From Pelobates cultripes (lineage: Eukaryota; Chordata; Amphibia; Anura; Pelobatidae), in NCBI GenBank assembly GCA_933207985.1, contig OW240915.1, positions 105,824,458 through 105,888,457 on the forward strand: 64,000 bases of DNA, given 5' to 3'. Both the position numbers and the translations under genes were made by a program. The stretch's first letter is position 1. Every line of letters starts with the position of its first letter. The notes below the pieces were generated by a model, which worked only from the letters and a program-made list of their open reading frames with translations, was not told where the DNA came from and did not search any database. Of the stretch, positions 47,840 through 58,900 are shown piece after piece.

Positions 47840-48760
47840 TCTCTGAATGGGATAGTATGTTTCAGGTAAGTTATGCAATGTAATTTACACCTTTGCTAAC
47901 AATTATAGAGAAAATGTGTAGAAAAAATACATCACGTAAATTAGGATCTGGGTGCTTAATTCTAAATTTCAAGGAGCTTTTTGGGATGTTATGCTGAGCA
48001 TCATGGGAGTTTAGAAAATTATATGCACAAAGTCCAACTACCATACTTGTAGATTATAGATTTATGTACAGAAATATAAAAACACTCAAGGGAACTCTAA
48101 AATGCAATAAACAAGACATTTCCAATGCTTGTTTTGTCTAAGCATTATGCTATCCAAAAATCTATCCAAAGCATAAATTATCCGATTTTTAGAAATTAAC
48201 ATTTTATACCTCTTCTTCCATTTCTGATTTGGCCACTTTGAAGTGTTGATTTTCTGAGTTCAGCACAGATTGAATGAATATCAGGCCAGGCACATAACTT
48301 GGCAGCTAACAGTCTACCGAGTATGCATGTCAAGCTAAAATAAATTTTAATCTGTGCATTTGTTAGCTATTTGGTTAAAAGAAGATACAGAAGAAATAGG
48401 ATTATATCAGAATATCATTTCACATTTAAAAGAGGAAAAAAAGGCAAAAATAAATAGTTTTTAGTTTGCAAACCATGATAAGGTCCCACACTAAAAAAAT
48501 TCTACTTACTCCTCTCACACTAACAACAGTGAGGGCAGGCCCAGACTGACCATCAGGCAAACCAAGCAGTGGTCAAGAGTTGAGGCTGACCAGGATTGTG
48601 CTATATGTCTGTTCAACCGTAATTCACGCCTGTTTTTCCTGAATCATTTTATTCTGGAGAAACAGGGCTCTAATTACCCATGAACTATTCATATATGAAA
48701 CATACTTTATTATGAATAAAATTTAAAAAAACGGTGAGAAACTAAGATTTCAAAAAAAAA
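47840..48760. other. No gene seen
   Basis: No recognisable gene or element. CATCATGGGAGTTTAGA near 48000 might be a scrap of the hairpin MITE type seen at 10187. Confidence 0.45.
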
Positions 48761-48837
48761 AAATTGTAGTTCCACCTGACATTTTAGCTGTAAATGTCAT
48801 AATACTGTTAGTTTTTACTGCAATAAAATGCACATAT

Positions 48838-49680
48838 TTGTATTCAGCAAAGTCTCACGAGTACAACAGTACACCTCTTTAACAGATTTTACAGTGTTTT
48901 GGAAAGTTACAGGGTCAAATATAGCACATTCCATTTTCCCGTTTTTTCCACATTGAAATTTGCCAGATTAGTACATATGAGACCATGTGGTAGCCCAGAA
49001 ATGAGAATTACCCCCATGATGGCATACCATTTGCAAAAGTAGACAACCCAAGGTATTGCAAGTGGGATATGTCCAGTCTCTTTTAGTAGCCACTAAAAAA
49101 AGCACAAAACAAATATTTGGCCAGTGTTTGTGACTAAGTGGCTACTAAAAAAGACTGGACATACCCCACTTGCAATACCTTGAGTTCCCTACTTTTGCAA
49201 TTGGTATGCCATCATGGGGATAATTATCATTCCTGGGCTACCATACGGTCTCAAAGGCAACATTACCAAACTGGCAAATTTCAATGTGAAAAAAATTAAA
49301 TGCAAGCCTTATATTTGACTTTCTAACTTTCCAAAACACCATAAAACCTGTACATGGGGGGTACTGTTATACTTGGGAGACTTAACTGAACACAAACATT
49401 AGTGTTTCAATAGGTAAAACATATTACAACAATATCATCAGTAAAAGTGCCGTTCATGTGTGAAAAATGCAAAAAAGTCACTTTTACTAAAAATATAATC
49501 ATTGTAATACAATTTACCATTACGAAAAACTAATATTTGTGTTCAGCGAAGTCTCCCGAGTAAAACAGTACCAATGTACATGTTTTATGATGTCTTGAAA
49601 AGTTACAGGGTTAAATATACTGCTTGCGAATTAAATTCTCTGCACTTTCTCCCTGGGTTGTCAGGCATGCCAATCACATT
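48838..49680. repeat. Large foldback region, alternating inverted arms
   Basis: Arm A (48838-49105) and its inverse (49125-49398) pair over about 270 bp: GTTACAGGGTCAAATATA / TATTTGAC...CTAACTTTCC, GGTAGCCCAGAAATGAG / CATTCCTGGGCTACC, AAAGTAGACAACCCAAGG / CTTGAGTTCCCTACTTT, TATGTCCAGTCT / AGACTGGACATA. The outer part of the second arm then pairs again with 49475-49610, centre near 49465. So the same block occurs in alternating orientation. It is related to the palindromes at 27908-28522 and 55030-55710. Confidence 0.75.
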
Positions 49681-49804
49681 TTAATTAATAAAATCACATA
49701 ATTATGCCAAAGGATTACTTAAATATAAATGTAGAATTTTAATATATATACATATATGTATTAAAATTCTACATGTATACTTATGTAGCCATTAATGTAA
49801 TTAT

Positions 49805-50714
49805 ATGTATATTTATTATTATTATTATGATGTTTATATATTCCGCAGCGCTTTACAATGGGTGGACAAACAGACATGTAGTTGTAACCAGACAAGTTGG
49901 ACACACAGGAACAGAGGGGTTAAGGGCCCTGCTCAATGAACTTACATGCTAGAGGGAGTGGGGTAAAATGACACAAAAAGGTAAGGATAGTATTAGATTA
50001 GTGACAGTTGCAGAAGAGGAATCAGTCAGGAGCTATTAACAGTTTAATTGATAGGCTTTTATGAAGAAGTGGGTTTTTAACGATTTTTTGAAGGAGTCGA
50101 GACTGGGTGAGCATCTAACGGAGGAGGGCAGCGAGTTGCACAGGAACGTTGCAACCCTCGAGAAATCTTGAAGGGAAGCATCAGAGGTGGGAGTACGGAC
50201 AGAAGATAGACATAAGTCTTCAGCAAATCGTAAGGGTCTAGATGGGACATACTTGTGTATAAGGGAGGATAGATAGGTGGGAGCAGCATTATGTAGAGAT
50301 TTGAAAGCAAGAACCAGAAATTTAAACTGAGCTCTAAATTTTATAAGAAGCCAATGTAGGAACTGACAGAAGGGTGAGGCATGGGAGGTACGGGCGGACA
50401 GGAAGATGAGCCTCGCCGCCGCATTCATTATGGACTGTAACGGCGCAAGTTGGGAGCACGTAAGACCACTGAGAAGCGGATTACAGTAGTCAAGGCGAGA
50501 AAGGACAGTGGAATGGACCAACACCTTAGTCGCATCTGGCGTTAAGTAGGGGCGGATGCACGCAATGTTTTTGAGATGGAAATGACAGGATTTGGCGATA
50601 GATTGAACATGAGGCTTGAAGGAGAGGTCGGAGTCAAAGGGAACACCTAGGCAGCGAGCCTGCGTGGTGGAGCTGATGGTAGCACCCTTGACTTGGAGGG
50701 AGACAGACATAGGA
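49805..50714 (-). mobile_element. L2-like LINE, 3' fragment
   Basis: (ATT)n at 49814-49828, the tail block CCGCAGCGCTTTACAATGGG (49847-49866), an untranslated region, and a minus-strand polymerase frame. The tail and the C-terminal coding region match 2541-3152. 5'-truncated near 50714, where a TA microsatellite starts. Confidence 0.75.
50036..50710 (-). pseudogene. LINE reverse transcriptase, C-terminal third
   Basis: A continuous 224-codon minus frame. In order: TQARCLGVPFDSDLSFKPHV, CHFHLKNIACIRPYLTPDA, VHSTVLSRLDYCNPLLSGL, LAPLQSIMNAAARLIF, CQFLHWLLIKFRAQFKFLVL, AFKSLHNAAPTYLSSLI, and a WN-like CNSLPSSVR...FKKSLKTHFF end. This is the region after the catalytic YxDD in L2/CR1-like LINE polyproteins, ending at its natural stop. 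No frameshift is visible, so the copy is fairly young, but the 5' truncation removes endonuclease and catalytic centre. Confidence 0.85.
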
Positions 50715-50715
50715 G

Positions 50716-50716
50716 T

Positions 50717-50757
<41 letters not shown>

Positions 50758-50758
50758 T
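50716..50758. repeat. (TA)n microsatellite
   Basis: About 40 bp of TA repeats with one ACATA interruption, at the 5' truncation point of the LINE fragment. Confidence 0.85.
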
Positions 50759-50759
50759 G

Positions 50760-51600
50760 TGGTTATTTGTAGTGGCTGGGGGAAAGAGAGAGAAACACAG
50801 AGAGGATGCGGGGAATGGTCACACAGATGGGGCTGGAGAAGGAGAAAAAGATAAATGGACAAACATGCGTATAGATGACACTACATAAAACAGAAGGCAC
50901 CAGACCCAGGGCAATAAGACATAAATAGGATTACCAGTAAGCATAGGGATCCAACTCTTACAATGATCCACTTGTATTGTAGTATTTTCATATATACAGA
51001 AAAATTGAGAGAACAAATAGTAGTGCAATACATACATTAACTGCAGAAAAAAAAGATAAAATTACACTCACAAAATAATATAAACAAAGACAAACATTTT
51101 TGCCTGTGTAGCGAAAAGTCCTTGCATACGTATTAGCAAATGCTTTGATTTGGGTGCATTTTTCAGTTGGAATGAAATTTAATCTTGTTAAAATGTTTTA
51201 TGGAGGGCAAATCTATCTTGTGAAGACCAGTAACTGCTAATAAAATAAAATATATTTTAGTTTATTATGAACATTAATATATAATTGGAAATGTTGATGG
51301 ATAACTGGGAGCCAATTTGAAGTCTCTTTAAGTCCCTTCTTCTAAAGATAAAGAGATCTGGTGCATTAAAAATACCAAATTCTCTTTGTCTTTCAACTAA
51401 AGATCCTCTATTGACTCTGGGATCGTTTGGTTAAACGTAAGCTCTTTCTTGGTTTATGATTGGTTGTTTAAGCTTACAATGATATATGCTATTATAATTA
51501 CCAAAAAAGAAAAAACATTCTCACTGTCTTTCTTATGTGTATTTGGTCTTAGACATTCTATTTTTAATAGAATATTGAGCATCATCTTTTATCAATTCTG
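50760..51600. other. No gene seen
   Basis: No recognisable feature. The sequence 51380-51480 may belong to the same unrecognised coding remnant as the next entry, but this could not be shown. Confidence 0.4.
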
Positions 51601-51615
51601 TCTCTTGTGTATTTT

Positions 51616-52093
51616 CTAATTTTCTTTTGTTTCTGCTAATTTCTCATCTAATCTTCCAATCCTTTCACGGAGCATTTTCTCCTTTCTTTTAAATTCTAAA
51701 TTTCCTCTATCTAATTGAGTTCGTATCTCCAATTTCTCAATCTCTTTAGGTAAGAGAGCACAACTCCAATGCTGAATCCCAGTGATTCCCATTTGCTGTT
51801 TATTTTTTTCCCCAATTTTAAACAACTTGGTATTAATTTCTTTCACATAAGTTTCTAAGAAATAAATCAACCACTTTCTTTAGTGAACAACCTTTCCAAT
51901 GTGTTAAAGTACTCATCCATATTATAATGAGGAGAATGGTCCAAGTTTTGCATAAATATTGAATCAAATGTAACTTTCCTTAATTGTCTCAGATAAGATA
52001 AAGTGCTCCCTTTATGGGCCATATTTAAACTGGTGTAAATACCTTTAGTGGAGGAATAAATATGGAAATCACAAAAACAAACAGGGATACACC
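51616..52093 (-). pseudogene. Unrecognised ORF remnant with coiled coil, split by a MITE
   Basis: Minus frames: the first runs from the MITE edge at 52093 to a stop at 51868 (STKGIYTSLNMAHKGSTLSY, LRQLRKVTFDSIFMQNLDHS, DEYFNTLERLFTKESG). It continues after the stop, in a neighbouring frame, with IYFLETYVKEINTKLFKIGE, a WSCALLPKEIEKLEIRTQLD block and a Lys/Glu-rich heptad-like end (51616-51870). On the other side of the MITE (52596-52660) the sequence may still be coding. I do not recognise the family; the layout is reminiscent of coiled-coil first proteins of Penelope-like or DIRS elements in frogs. Confidence 0.35.
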
Positions 52094-52595
52094 TTAAAGG
52101 ACCACTATAGTACCAGGAAAACATACTCGTTTTCCTGGCACTATAGTGCCCTGAGGGTGCCCCCACCCTCAGGATCCCACTCCCGCCCGGCTCTGGAAGG
52201 GGGAAAGGGGTTAAAACGTACCTTTTTCCAGCGCTGGGCGGGGAGCTCTCCTCCTCCGATCCTCCTCCGTTACTCCCCGTCGGCTGAATGTGCACGCGCT
52301 GCAAGAGCTGGGCCCGCATTCAGCCGGTCGCATAGGAAAGCATTTGCAATGCTTTCCTATGGATGCTTGTGTGCTCTCACTGTGAAAATCACAGTGAGAA
52401 TCACGCAAACGCCTCTAGCGGCTGTCAATGAGACAGCCACTAGAGGATTTGGGGGAAGGTTTAACCCATTCATAAACATAGCAGTTTCTCTGAAACTGCT
52501 ATGTTTATAAAAGAATGGGTTAAGCCTAGCTGGACCTGGCACCCAGACCACTTCATTAAGCTGAAGTGGTCTAGGTGCCTAGAGTGGTCCTTTAA
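52094..52595 (+). mobile_element. Complete T2/Kolobok-type MITE with serial hairpins
   Basis: TTAA at both ends (52094-52097, 52592-52595) and inverted termini TTAAAGGACCACTATAG / CTAGAGTGGTCCTTTAA. Hairpins in order: 52103-52148 (20-nt arms, one mismatch), 52150-52173, 52331-52361 (CATAGGAAAGCATT arms, perfect), 52412-52446 (CCTCTAG and GGCTGTC parts), 52461-52523 (TTAACCCATTC...GAATGGGTTAA with AACATAGCAGTTTC inside). It is non-coding and inserted in the preceding ORF remnant. Confidence 0.85.
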
Positions 52596-52599
52596 ACAC

Positions 52600-53225
52600 A
52601 CAAGTGGAAATGAGTGAATTAAGGGGGAAAATTACCCTCTAAATCACAATAAATCTGTTTTCTCTTGCTCATGCCTCAAAAGTTGGCTAGTCCTCACACT
52701 ATGGTGGACATGTCTGGCAAGCCTCGTGCAATGCTCAAGTATGGTTGCCACCTTTGTGTTGGATTCTTGAATTGCACACTTCACTAGAAGATCTATGATC
52801 TGTACAGAGCAGGATTTTGACCATGTCCATTGGTGACCATGAACCCAATGTGCACCTTGGTTCCTGCATAATCTAACAGCCAATTTGACACCGATTGTCT
52901 GCCTGTCTCCAATATGTTTCTGAAATGTGCTTTGTGTCCATATTTAAGCATGTAACAAGAGAGATCGACAGCCCTGCTGCTCTACAGATCCATTTATAGT
53001 TTGACATGCAGCTACAGCTGGATCTCTTCCACTGCCACCACCATGCCCAGGCACATTTGGCTGCCACCAGTGTGCTGTCAAGGAGAGGAAGGGATGCTAA
53101 CCACTGGAAGCATATATATGGTGAACCAGTTGCTCATTCAGTAGCAGCAGGCAGGAATGGTATAGTGACCAACTGCTTAAGCTCTCCCTACAGTGATCAG
53201 CTAGGCAATCAGGTGAGTGATTATG
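52600..53225. other. No gene seen
   Basis: Nothing recognised except possible continuation of the ORF remnant next to the MITE (to about 52660). Confidence 0.4.
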
Positions 53226-53234
53226 TTATATATA

Positions 53235-53530
53235 TTACCTACATTATTCCAGCGCCTCCTCCGCTCCTCCTCCACCATCAGCCAATGGGGGAGACCTAAT
53301 GTGCATGTGTGGTGAGCACATTAGACCTTCCCCATAGCAAAGCACTGAATAAGGTTCCTATGGGGTTTTGCTTCCTGTAGCTTCACAGAGTTCGACTAAA
53401 TGAAACAATGCTGGATGTCGTTATGTACAGCGTGAGGACATCCAGTATTGTTTCATTTAGTCGAACTCTGTGAAGCTACAGGAAGTGTTTCTAATGGATG
53501 TCTGGTATTGATTCAAGGAGAAACCTAAGT
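53235..53530. mobile_element. MITE-like repeat with long hairpin
   Basis: Has CAGCCAATGGGGGAGACCTAA, a hairpin around AATGTGC/GCACATT (53296-53323), CCTATGGGGTTTTGC, then the long hairpin at 53371-53485. These motifs resemble the T2-type MITE cores here. The ends are not defined. Confidence 0.5.
53371..53485. repeat. Near-perfect hairpin, 49-nt arms
   Basis: Arms 53371-53419 and 53437-53485, 49 nt each, with one difference that would be a G-U pair in RNA. The loop is 17 nt. It starts CTTCCTGTAGCTTCACAGAG. Arm length and loop suit a small-RNA precursor. No known microRNA was identified by eye. Confidence 0.9.
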
Positions 53531-53539
53531 TTATGGAGT

Positions 53540-54590
53540 CAAAAATGTTTTGTTTTTTTCCTTTTCTTGGCATAATTGGTCATTGCTTGAAATTGGGAGG
53601 TTTGTCTTATTTTGTATTACAATAAATTTGGTATATGAATAATTGTATATTATATAAACTAACATACCTTTATTCAGCAAAAATGTGTGTTTACGTTGCT
53701 TGTTGAATTTACTGCTGTGACATTATTGTTCTTGACTTTGAGAAACACTACACTGCACACACTGGACTGAATACACTAACAACATTTAAAAAGGATTTTC
53801 TTTTTCCACACTTAACCAAAAAAATAAAAACTTATTAAACTGTAAATTGGTGATTCCAGTTTCAGTTCATATTAAGTGGCAATGGCTAGCAGTATGACAT
53901 TACACTAATCGTAACCACCAGTCTCACATTGGAATAAATGAAGCAAGCTACCACCTAAAGTATATGTGGTTTACAGTGTGGGAATAGCAAGGTCATTTTG
54001 CTTTTTTTTTTTTTTTTTTACTGAACAACACACTACCTGAAAAAGGATCTTCTTTATGCAAACAGTTAACAAAAACAACTTTTAACAACTGTAAGTTTGT
54101 GATTTTAAGTTGCTGTTAAGTGGCAGTGGCAAGCAGGATGACATTGCACTAACTGTAAACAATAGTGTCACATTAGGTCGAATGCAGCAGGCTATTTCTA
54201 CCATGAAAAGTTTGTGAGAGTGACAATGTAGGAGCAGCTAGGCATGAGTTAAAAAATGTCTTTGTTTTTATGGTTTTTGTTTTGCTTTTTATTGAACACA
54301 GTCCCCACGCACCCTCCCCCCAAAAAAAATATTTACTTTCTACAAACAGTTAACAAAAATAAATTTTTTAAAGCTGTATATTGGTAGCCTAGTCTCAAAC
54401 TAGGATCAATAACAAATGTAAATCTCCTATCTCCCTCTCAAAGTCACTTCAATTGCCCCTGAGTAGGCAACCTTTTAGCAGTATTGTGCTTGTGTTATTG
54501 TGTTATTTATGGGTGCGGCAGTTGCTTTGTAATATTGTATTTGTGTGTATGTGGGCTGTTATATTGTATATGTTCATGAGTAGTTTGCAG
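53540..54590. other. No gene seen
   Basis: Contains three loosely repeated blocks (near 53775-54000, 54020-54240 and 54290-54400) with TTAACAAAAA, a poly-T run, and CATTACACTAA / CATTGCACTAA motifs: an eroded tandem duplication of about 240-300 bp. No coding signal. Confidence 0.45.
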
Positions 54591-54593
54591 TAT

Positions 54594-55018
54594 CAGAGGC
54601 GGCTCTCTAATTAGGCGGTTTAGGCGGCCTCCTAAGGCCTCGCGCTGGCTGGGGCCTTGCGGCCGCCTAAACCGCCTGAGGGCAGACTGTGTCGGGTCCT
54701 CAGTCACTGACCGAGGACCCGACACCAAGACGGGACCCGGCGGCTTGCCCGGTATGCTGCCGGGTGCGAGGCCCCTCCTGGCTGCCTGGTCAGCCATCAG
54801 ACACTGGTCTGCAGCTCCGCAGTGAGCAGAGCTGCAGACCATGTGTCTCACAAAAACTGGCCAATCAGATGGTTGCTGCGGGTTACCAGGCAACGCTCTG
54901 ATGGTCTTGCGAGATTACATGGTCTGCAGCTCTGCAGAGCTGCAGACCGGATGCAATGGTGGACCACCAGAGAGTCCACTGGACCACCAGGCAGCCCACA
55001 CTGGACCACCAGGCAGTG
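54594..55018 (+). mobile_element. GC-rich hAT-like element
   Basis: Starts CAGAGGCGGCTCTCTAATTA; then GGCGGTTTAGGCGGCC, and GGCCGCCTAAACCGCC inverted nearby, forming a stem. It contains a GGTCCTCAGTCACTGACCGA...GACC stem and the pairs TCTGCAGCTCCGCAGTG / GAGCTGCAGACC. The right side has three GGACCACCAGGCAG-type direct repeats (54961-55014). Related copies: 11310-11680 (inverted) and 57225-57503 (278/279 identical segment). Right end and target duplication are uncertain. Confidence 0.6.
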
Positions 55019-55029
55019 AAAGTGAAATT

Positions 55030-55760
55030 TTTTGTATTTTTCACACACAAATGTCACTTACACGGATGATATAATTGATGTGATACGTTTTACTGTTTTG
55101 AAACACTAATATTTGTGCACCCCTCATGTACAGGTTTTATTGTGTTTCCAAAAGTTACAGAGTCAAATACAAGGCTTGCGTTTCAGTTTTTTCACATTGA
55201 AATTCGCCAGATTGGTTACGCTGCCGTTGAGACCATATGGTAGCACAAGAATGAAAATTCCCCCATTATGGTATTCCATTTGCAATAGTAGACAATCCGA
55301 GGTATTGGAAATGGGGTATGTCCAGTCTTTTATAGTAGCCACTTAGTCACAAACACTTTCCAAAGTTGGCGTTAAATTAGCTTTTTGCATTTTTCACATG
55401 CAAACAAATATTAACACTAACTTTGGCCAGTGTTTGTGACCGAGTGGCTACTAACAAAGACTGGATATACCCCATTTGCAATACCTTGGGTTGTCTACTA
55501 TAGCAAATGGTATGCCATCATGGGGCTAATTCTCATTTCTGGGCTACCATACGGTCTCAAAGGCAACGTAACCAATCTGGCGAATTTCAATGTGAAAAAA
55601 CTGAAAAATTTAACATGCTATATTTGACCCTGTAACTTCCCAAAACACCATAAAACCTGTACATAGGGGGTACTGTTTTACACGTGAGACATCGCTGAAC
55701 ACAAATATGTGTATTTTATTGCAGTAAAAGCAAACAGTATTATGACATTAACAGTTAAAA
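55030..55760. repeat. Foldback region, about 290-bp arms
   Basis: Arms about 55100-55385 and 55400-55705 around a centre near 55395: CATGTACAGGTTTTATTGTG / CATAAAACCTGTACAT, TTTTTTCACATTGAAATTCG / CGAATTTCAATGTGAAAAAA, GAGACCATATGGTAGC / GCTACCATACGGTCTC, ATGTCCAGTCTTT / AAAGACTGGATAT. Same architecture as 48838-49398. Confidence 0.75.
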
Positions 55761-55999
55761 TGTCACATAGAAATAAAAAAAAAAATTTCAATCTTATTTT
55801 CTCCCATTTTTTACAAATATTTTATTCATGTTAAATTATGTTTCACACCTAAATATTTGATGTTAAATGAAAGCCCTGTTTCCTCTGAATACAATGATAT
55901 ATAATAAGTGTGGGCGGCTGGGTGCACATAATATGAAAGAGGTGAATTACGCCTGAACAGACATATAGCGCAAATCAAAGGTTTTGTTTACGTTTTGTT

Positions 56000-58900
56000 T
56001 TGATCACGTGTACATTTTTTCCTTTTTTGTTTTTGCTGTTTGTGTTCAACCTCAATTCGCGCTTTTCTTATTTATTGCACCAACACATATTATATATCAT
56101 TGCTTTTTTTAAAGGACAAAAAGGGATTTAATTTGATGTGACATATATACATTCTTATTTATTATAAAAAATGGCTAAAAAATGAAATAAATAGGTTTTT
56201 TTCCCCCACAGTTTAGGCAATGATAACGTGTGTATAAGTGCAGCTTAACCCCTTAAGGACATAGCTGCAGAAGCTTGTATTACCCTTCAGCTTGTTTTGA
56301 AAGTTTAATGTCACAAAATAAAAGGACTAAAATAAAATTTCAATTTGCAAAAATTTTCGAAGTTGGCATGTTTGTCTTGTAGGTTTAGTAGCTATCACAG
56401 AAAAAAAAATTGCCATACAAAAGTATATATTTCTATAAAGTAGACATCACAGGCTATTTACCTAAGGTTAGTTTGACACTTTATATGTAGCCATTTCATC
56501 ACCAATCTCTAAATATTGGAGTAAAATTGTGTTTTTTCTTTATTTTGGCATATACACATATAACAAGCTTGTAATGTGTATTTCGTAAAGCTGGTGTGTG
56601 CTATTCCTGCACAAAACCCCATATTGTGTTCAGCTACATCTGCTGAGTATAACAATACCCACCTTTGGCACTATTCTATAAAGCTACAATGCCATATAAG
56701 AAACAAGGCTATTTCAGTTTCTATAGTTAGAATTTTCGTAGATGGATTTGATTGGCCTATGTCTCATTTTAGGGTATTATAGCAGTATGACTGTTCAAAT
56801 AACCCCACAAAGGGCTTTCATTTGATAAAGCAGACACCCAAGGGTATCTTATATTGTGTATATTGTGCCTAACTTGTCACCATTTTTTCACCAATTTATG
56901 TCAATGTTTGTGGTGAGGGGAAAACAATTGGCATTTTTACATATATGTTGCAATTTTGCTTAGTATTTCTTACACTTGATATGTACCACTGTCATAAAAA
57001 AAACAAATAATGCTAAGTTACATCTTCTGAGTAAAACAATATGCCCAATGTATGACCTAGACACTATTTTGTGAAGTTACAGTGCTGTAAAAGAGATGTG
57101 ACAAGTTCAGGTTTTTAAATGTGAATTTTCATGGAGGGTTTTGATGCGTTCGTGTCCCACTTTGGAGGAATTGAGCAGGCTACATATTGAAGCTACATCA
57201 TAAAGGCATACCATTTCTTAAAGACGCTGGCTGGGGCCTTGCGGCCGCCTAAACCGCCTGAGGGCAGACTGTGTCGGGTCCTCAGTCACTGACCGAGGAC
57301 CCGACACCAAGACGGGACCCGGCGGCTTGCCCGGTATGCTGCCGGGTGCGAGGCCCCTCCTGGCTGCCTGGTCAGCCATCAGACACTGGTCTGCAGCTCC
57401 GCAGTGAGCAGAGCTGCAGACCATGTGTCTCACAAAAACTGGCCAATCAGATGGTTGCCGCGGGTTACCAGGCAACGCTCTGATGGTCTTGCGAGATTAC
57501 ATGACATCCCAGGGTATTTCAAAAGGCATATTTTGGCTTAGTGTAGTGCTAATAAGCTAATTTTCTGCCTTTTTGATACACAAAGTGAGTTTGCATATTA
57601 TATTTTGCAAAGCTTATGCGTGCTACGACTGTATAATACTTCATATATTTCTCAGCTATGTCGTCTGAATACAGCAATAACCACATATGTACATTTTCCA
57701 GGTATATGTGGACATTGAAGGAGCACATTTGAGACACAGTCATTACAGCTTTTTTCAAACTTTGATTTTTTACGCTGTGTCCATGTCCCATTTTAGAGTA
57801 TTTTAGCAGGCTATATAATCCAACTACCTTATAAAGACATACCATTTATTAAAGAAGACATTCCAGGGTATTTAAAAAGGCATATTTTGAACCTTAGCGT
57901 AGGATCATTTTTCCACTAGCTTGTACCAAGTGTAGTGGTAATAAGCATTTTTTTCTGCCTTTTTGACACAGAAAGTGAGTTTGCACAGTATATTTTGCAA
58001 ACCTTATGTGTGCTACGACTGTATAATACTACATATGTTGCTCAGCTATGTCATCTGAGTACAGCAATACCCCCGTATGTACCTTTGCCAGGTATATTTG
58101 GATGTTGAAGGGGCACATTTGAGACGCAGTCATTCATTTTTTTTCTAACTTTGAAGCTTTACGCTGTGTCCAAGTTCCATTTTGGAGTAATTTAGCTGGT
58201 TAGTTATTCAAACTTCCCTACAAACACATACTATTTATGACAGAATACACCCTGGGGTAATTCAAAATGCATATTTTGAACCTTTGCGTGGGATCATTAG
58301 TTCTCTAGTTTGTTCCAGGTGTAGTGGTAATGAGCATTTTTAATGTATTTTTTTTACTTTTTTAAACTTTTTTTACTTTTTAAAATTTATTTTTAAACTT
58401 TTTTTTGCTTATTAAATTTTGTAAACTTTCTTAAAACTTTTTTTTACACATTTAACATTTTTATAAACTTTTTTTACCGTTAAACCCTAACCAGCAGTAA
58501 GCAGCACTAACAGTAAATTCCCAAATTTCCCATAACTCCCACCCACCCCAGTATATAATTTTAAAATATTTAAATTCATTAAATAAATAAATTAAACCCC
58601 TGAGGGTTAAAAAAAATAAAAGTTAACCCTGAGGGGTTAAAAAAAATTTGAGCACAGTATAGTGCTGTGATCTGTATTGTGATCACTGTAGACAGTGATC
58701 AACTGGCAAGGAAGGGGTTAATTTTTTATTAGGACTGGGTAAAGGGGGGTGGGATTTTTTTTTTAAACGTTATGAAAACTTTTTTTTTACTTTTTAAAAC
58801 TTTTTTAAAAACCTTTTTTTAACGTTAACCCCTAGCTAGCCTTACACCAAATTCCTCAATTGCCCACTTACGTCCACCCACCCCAGCTAGATAAATATCT

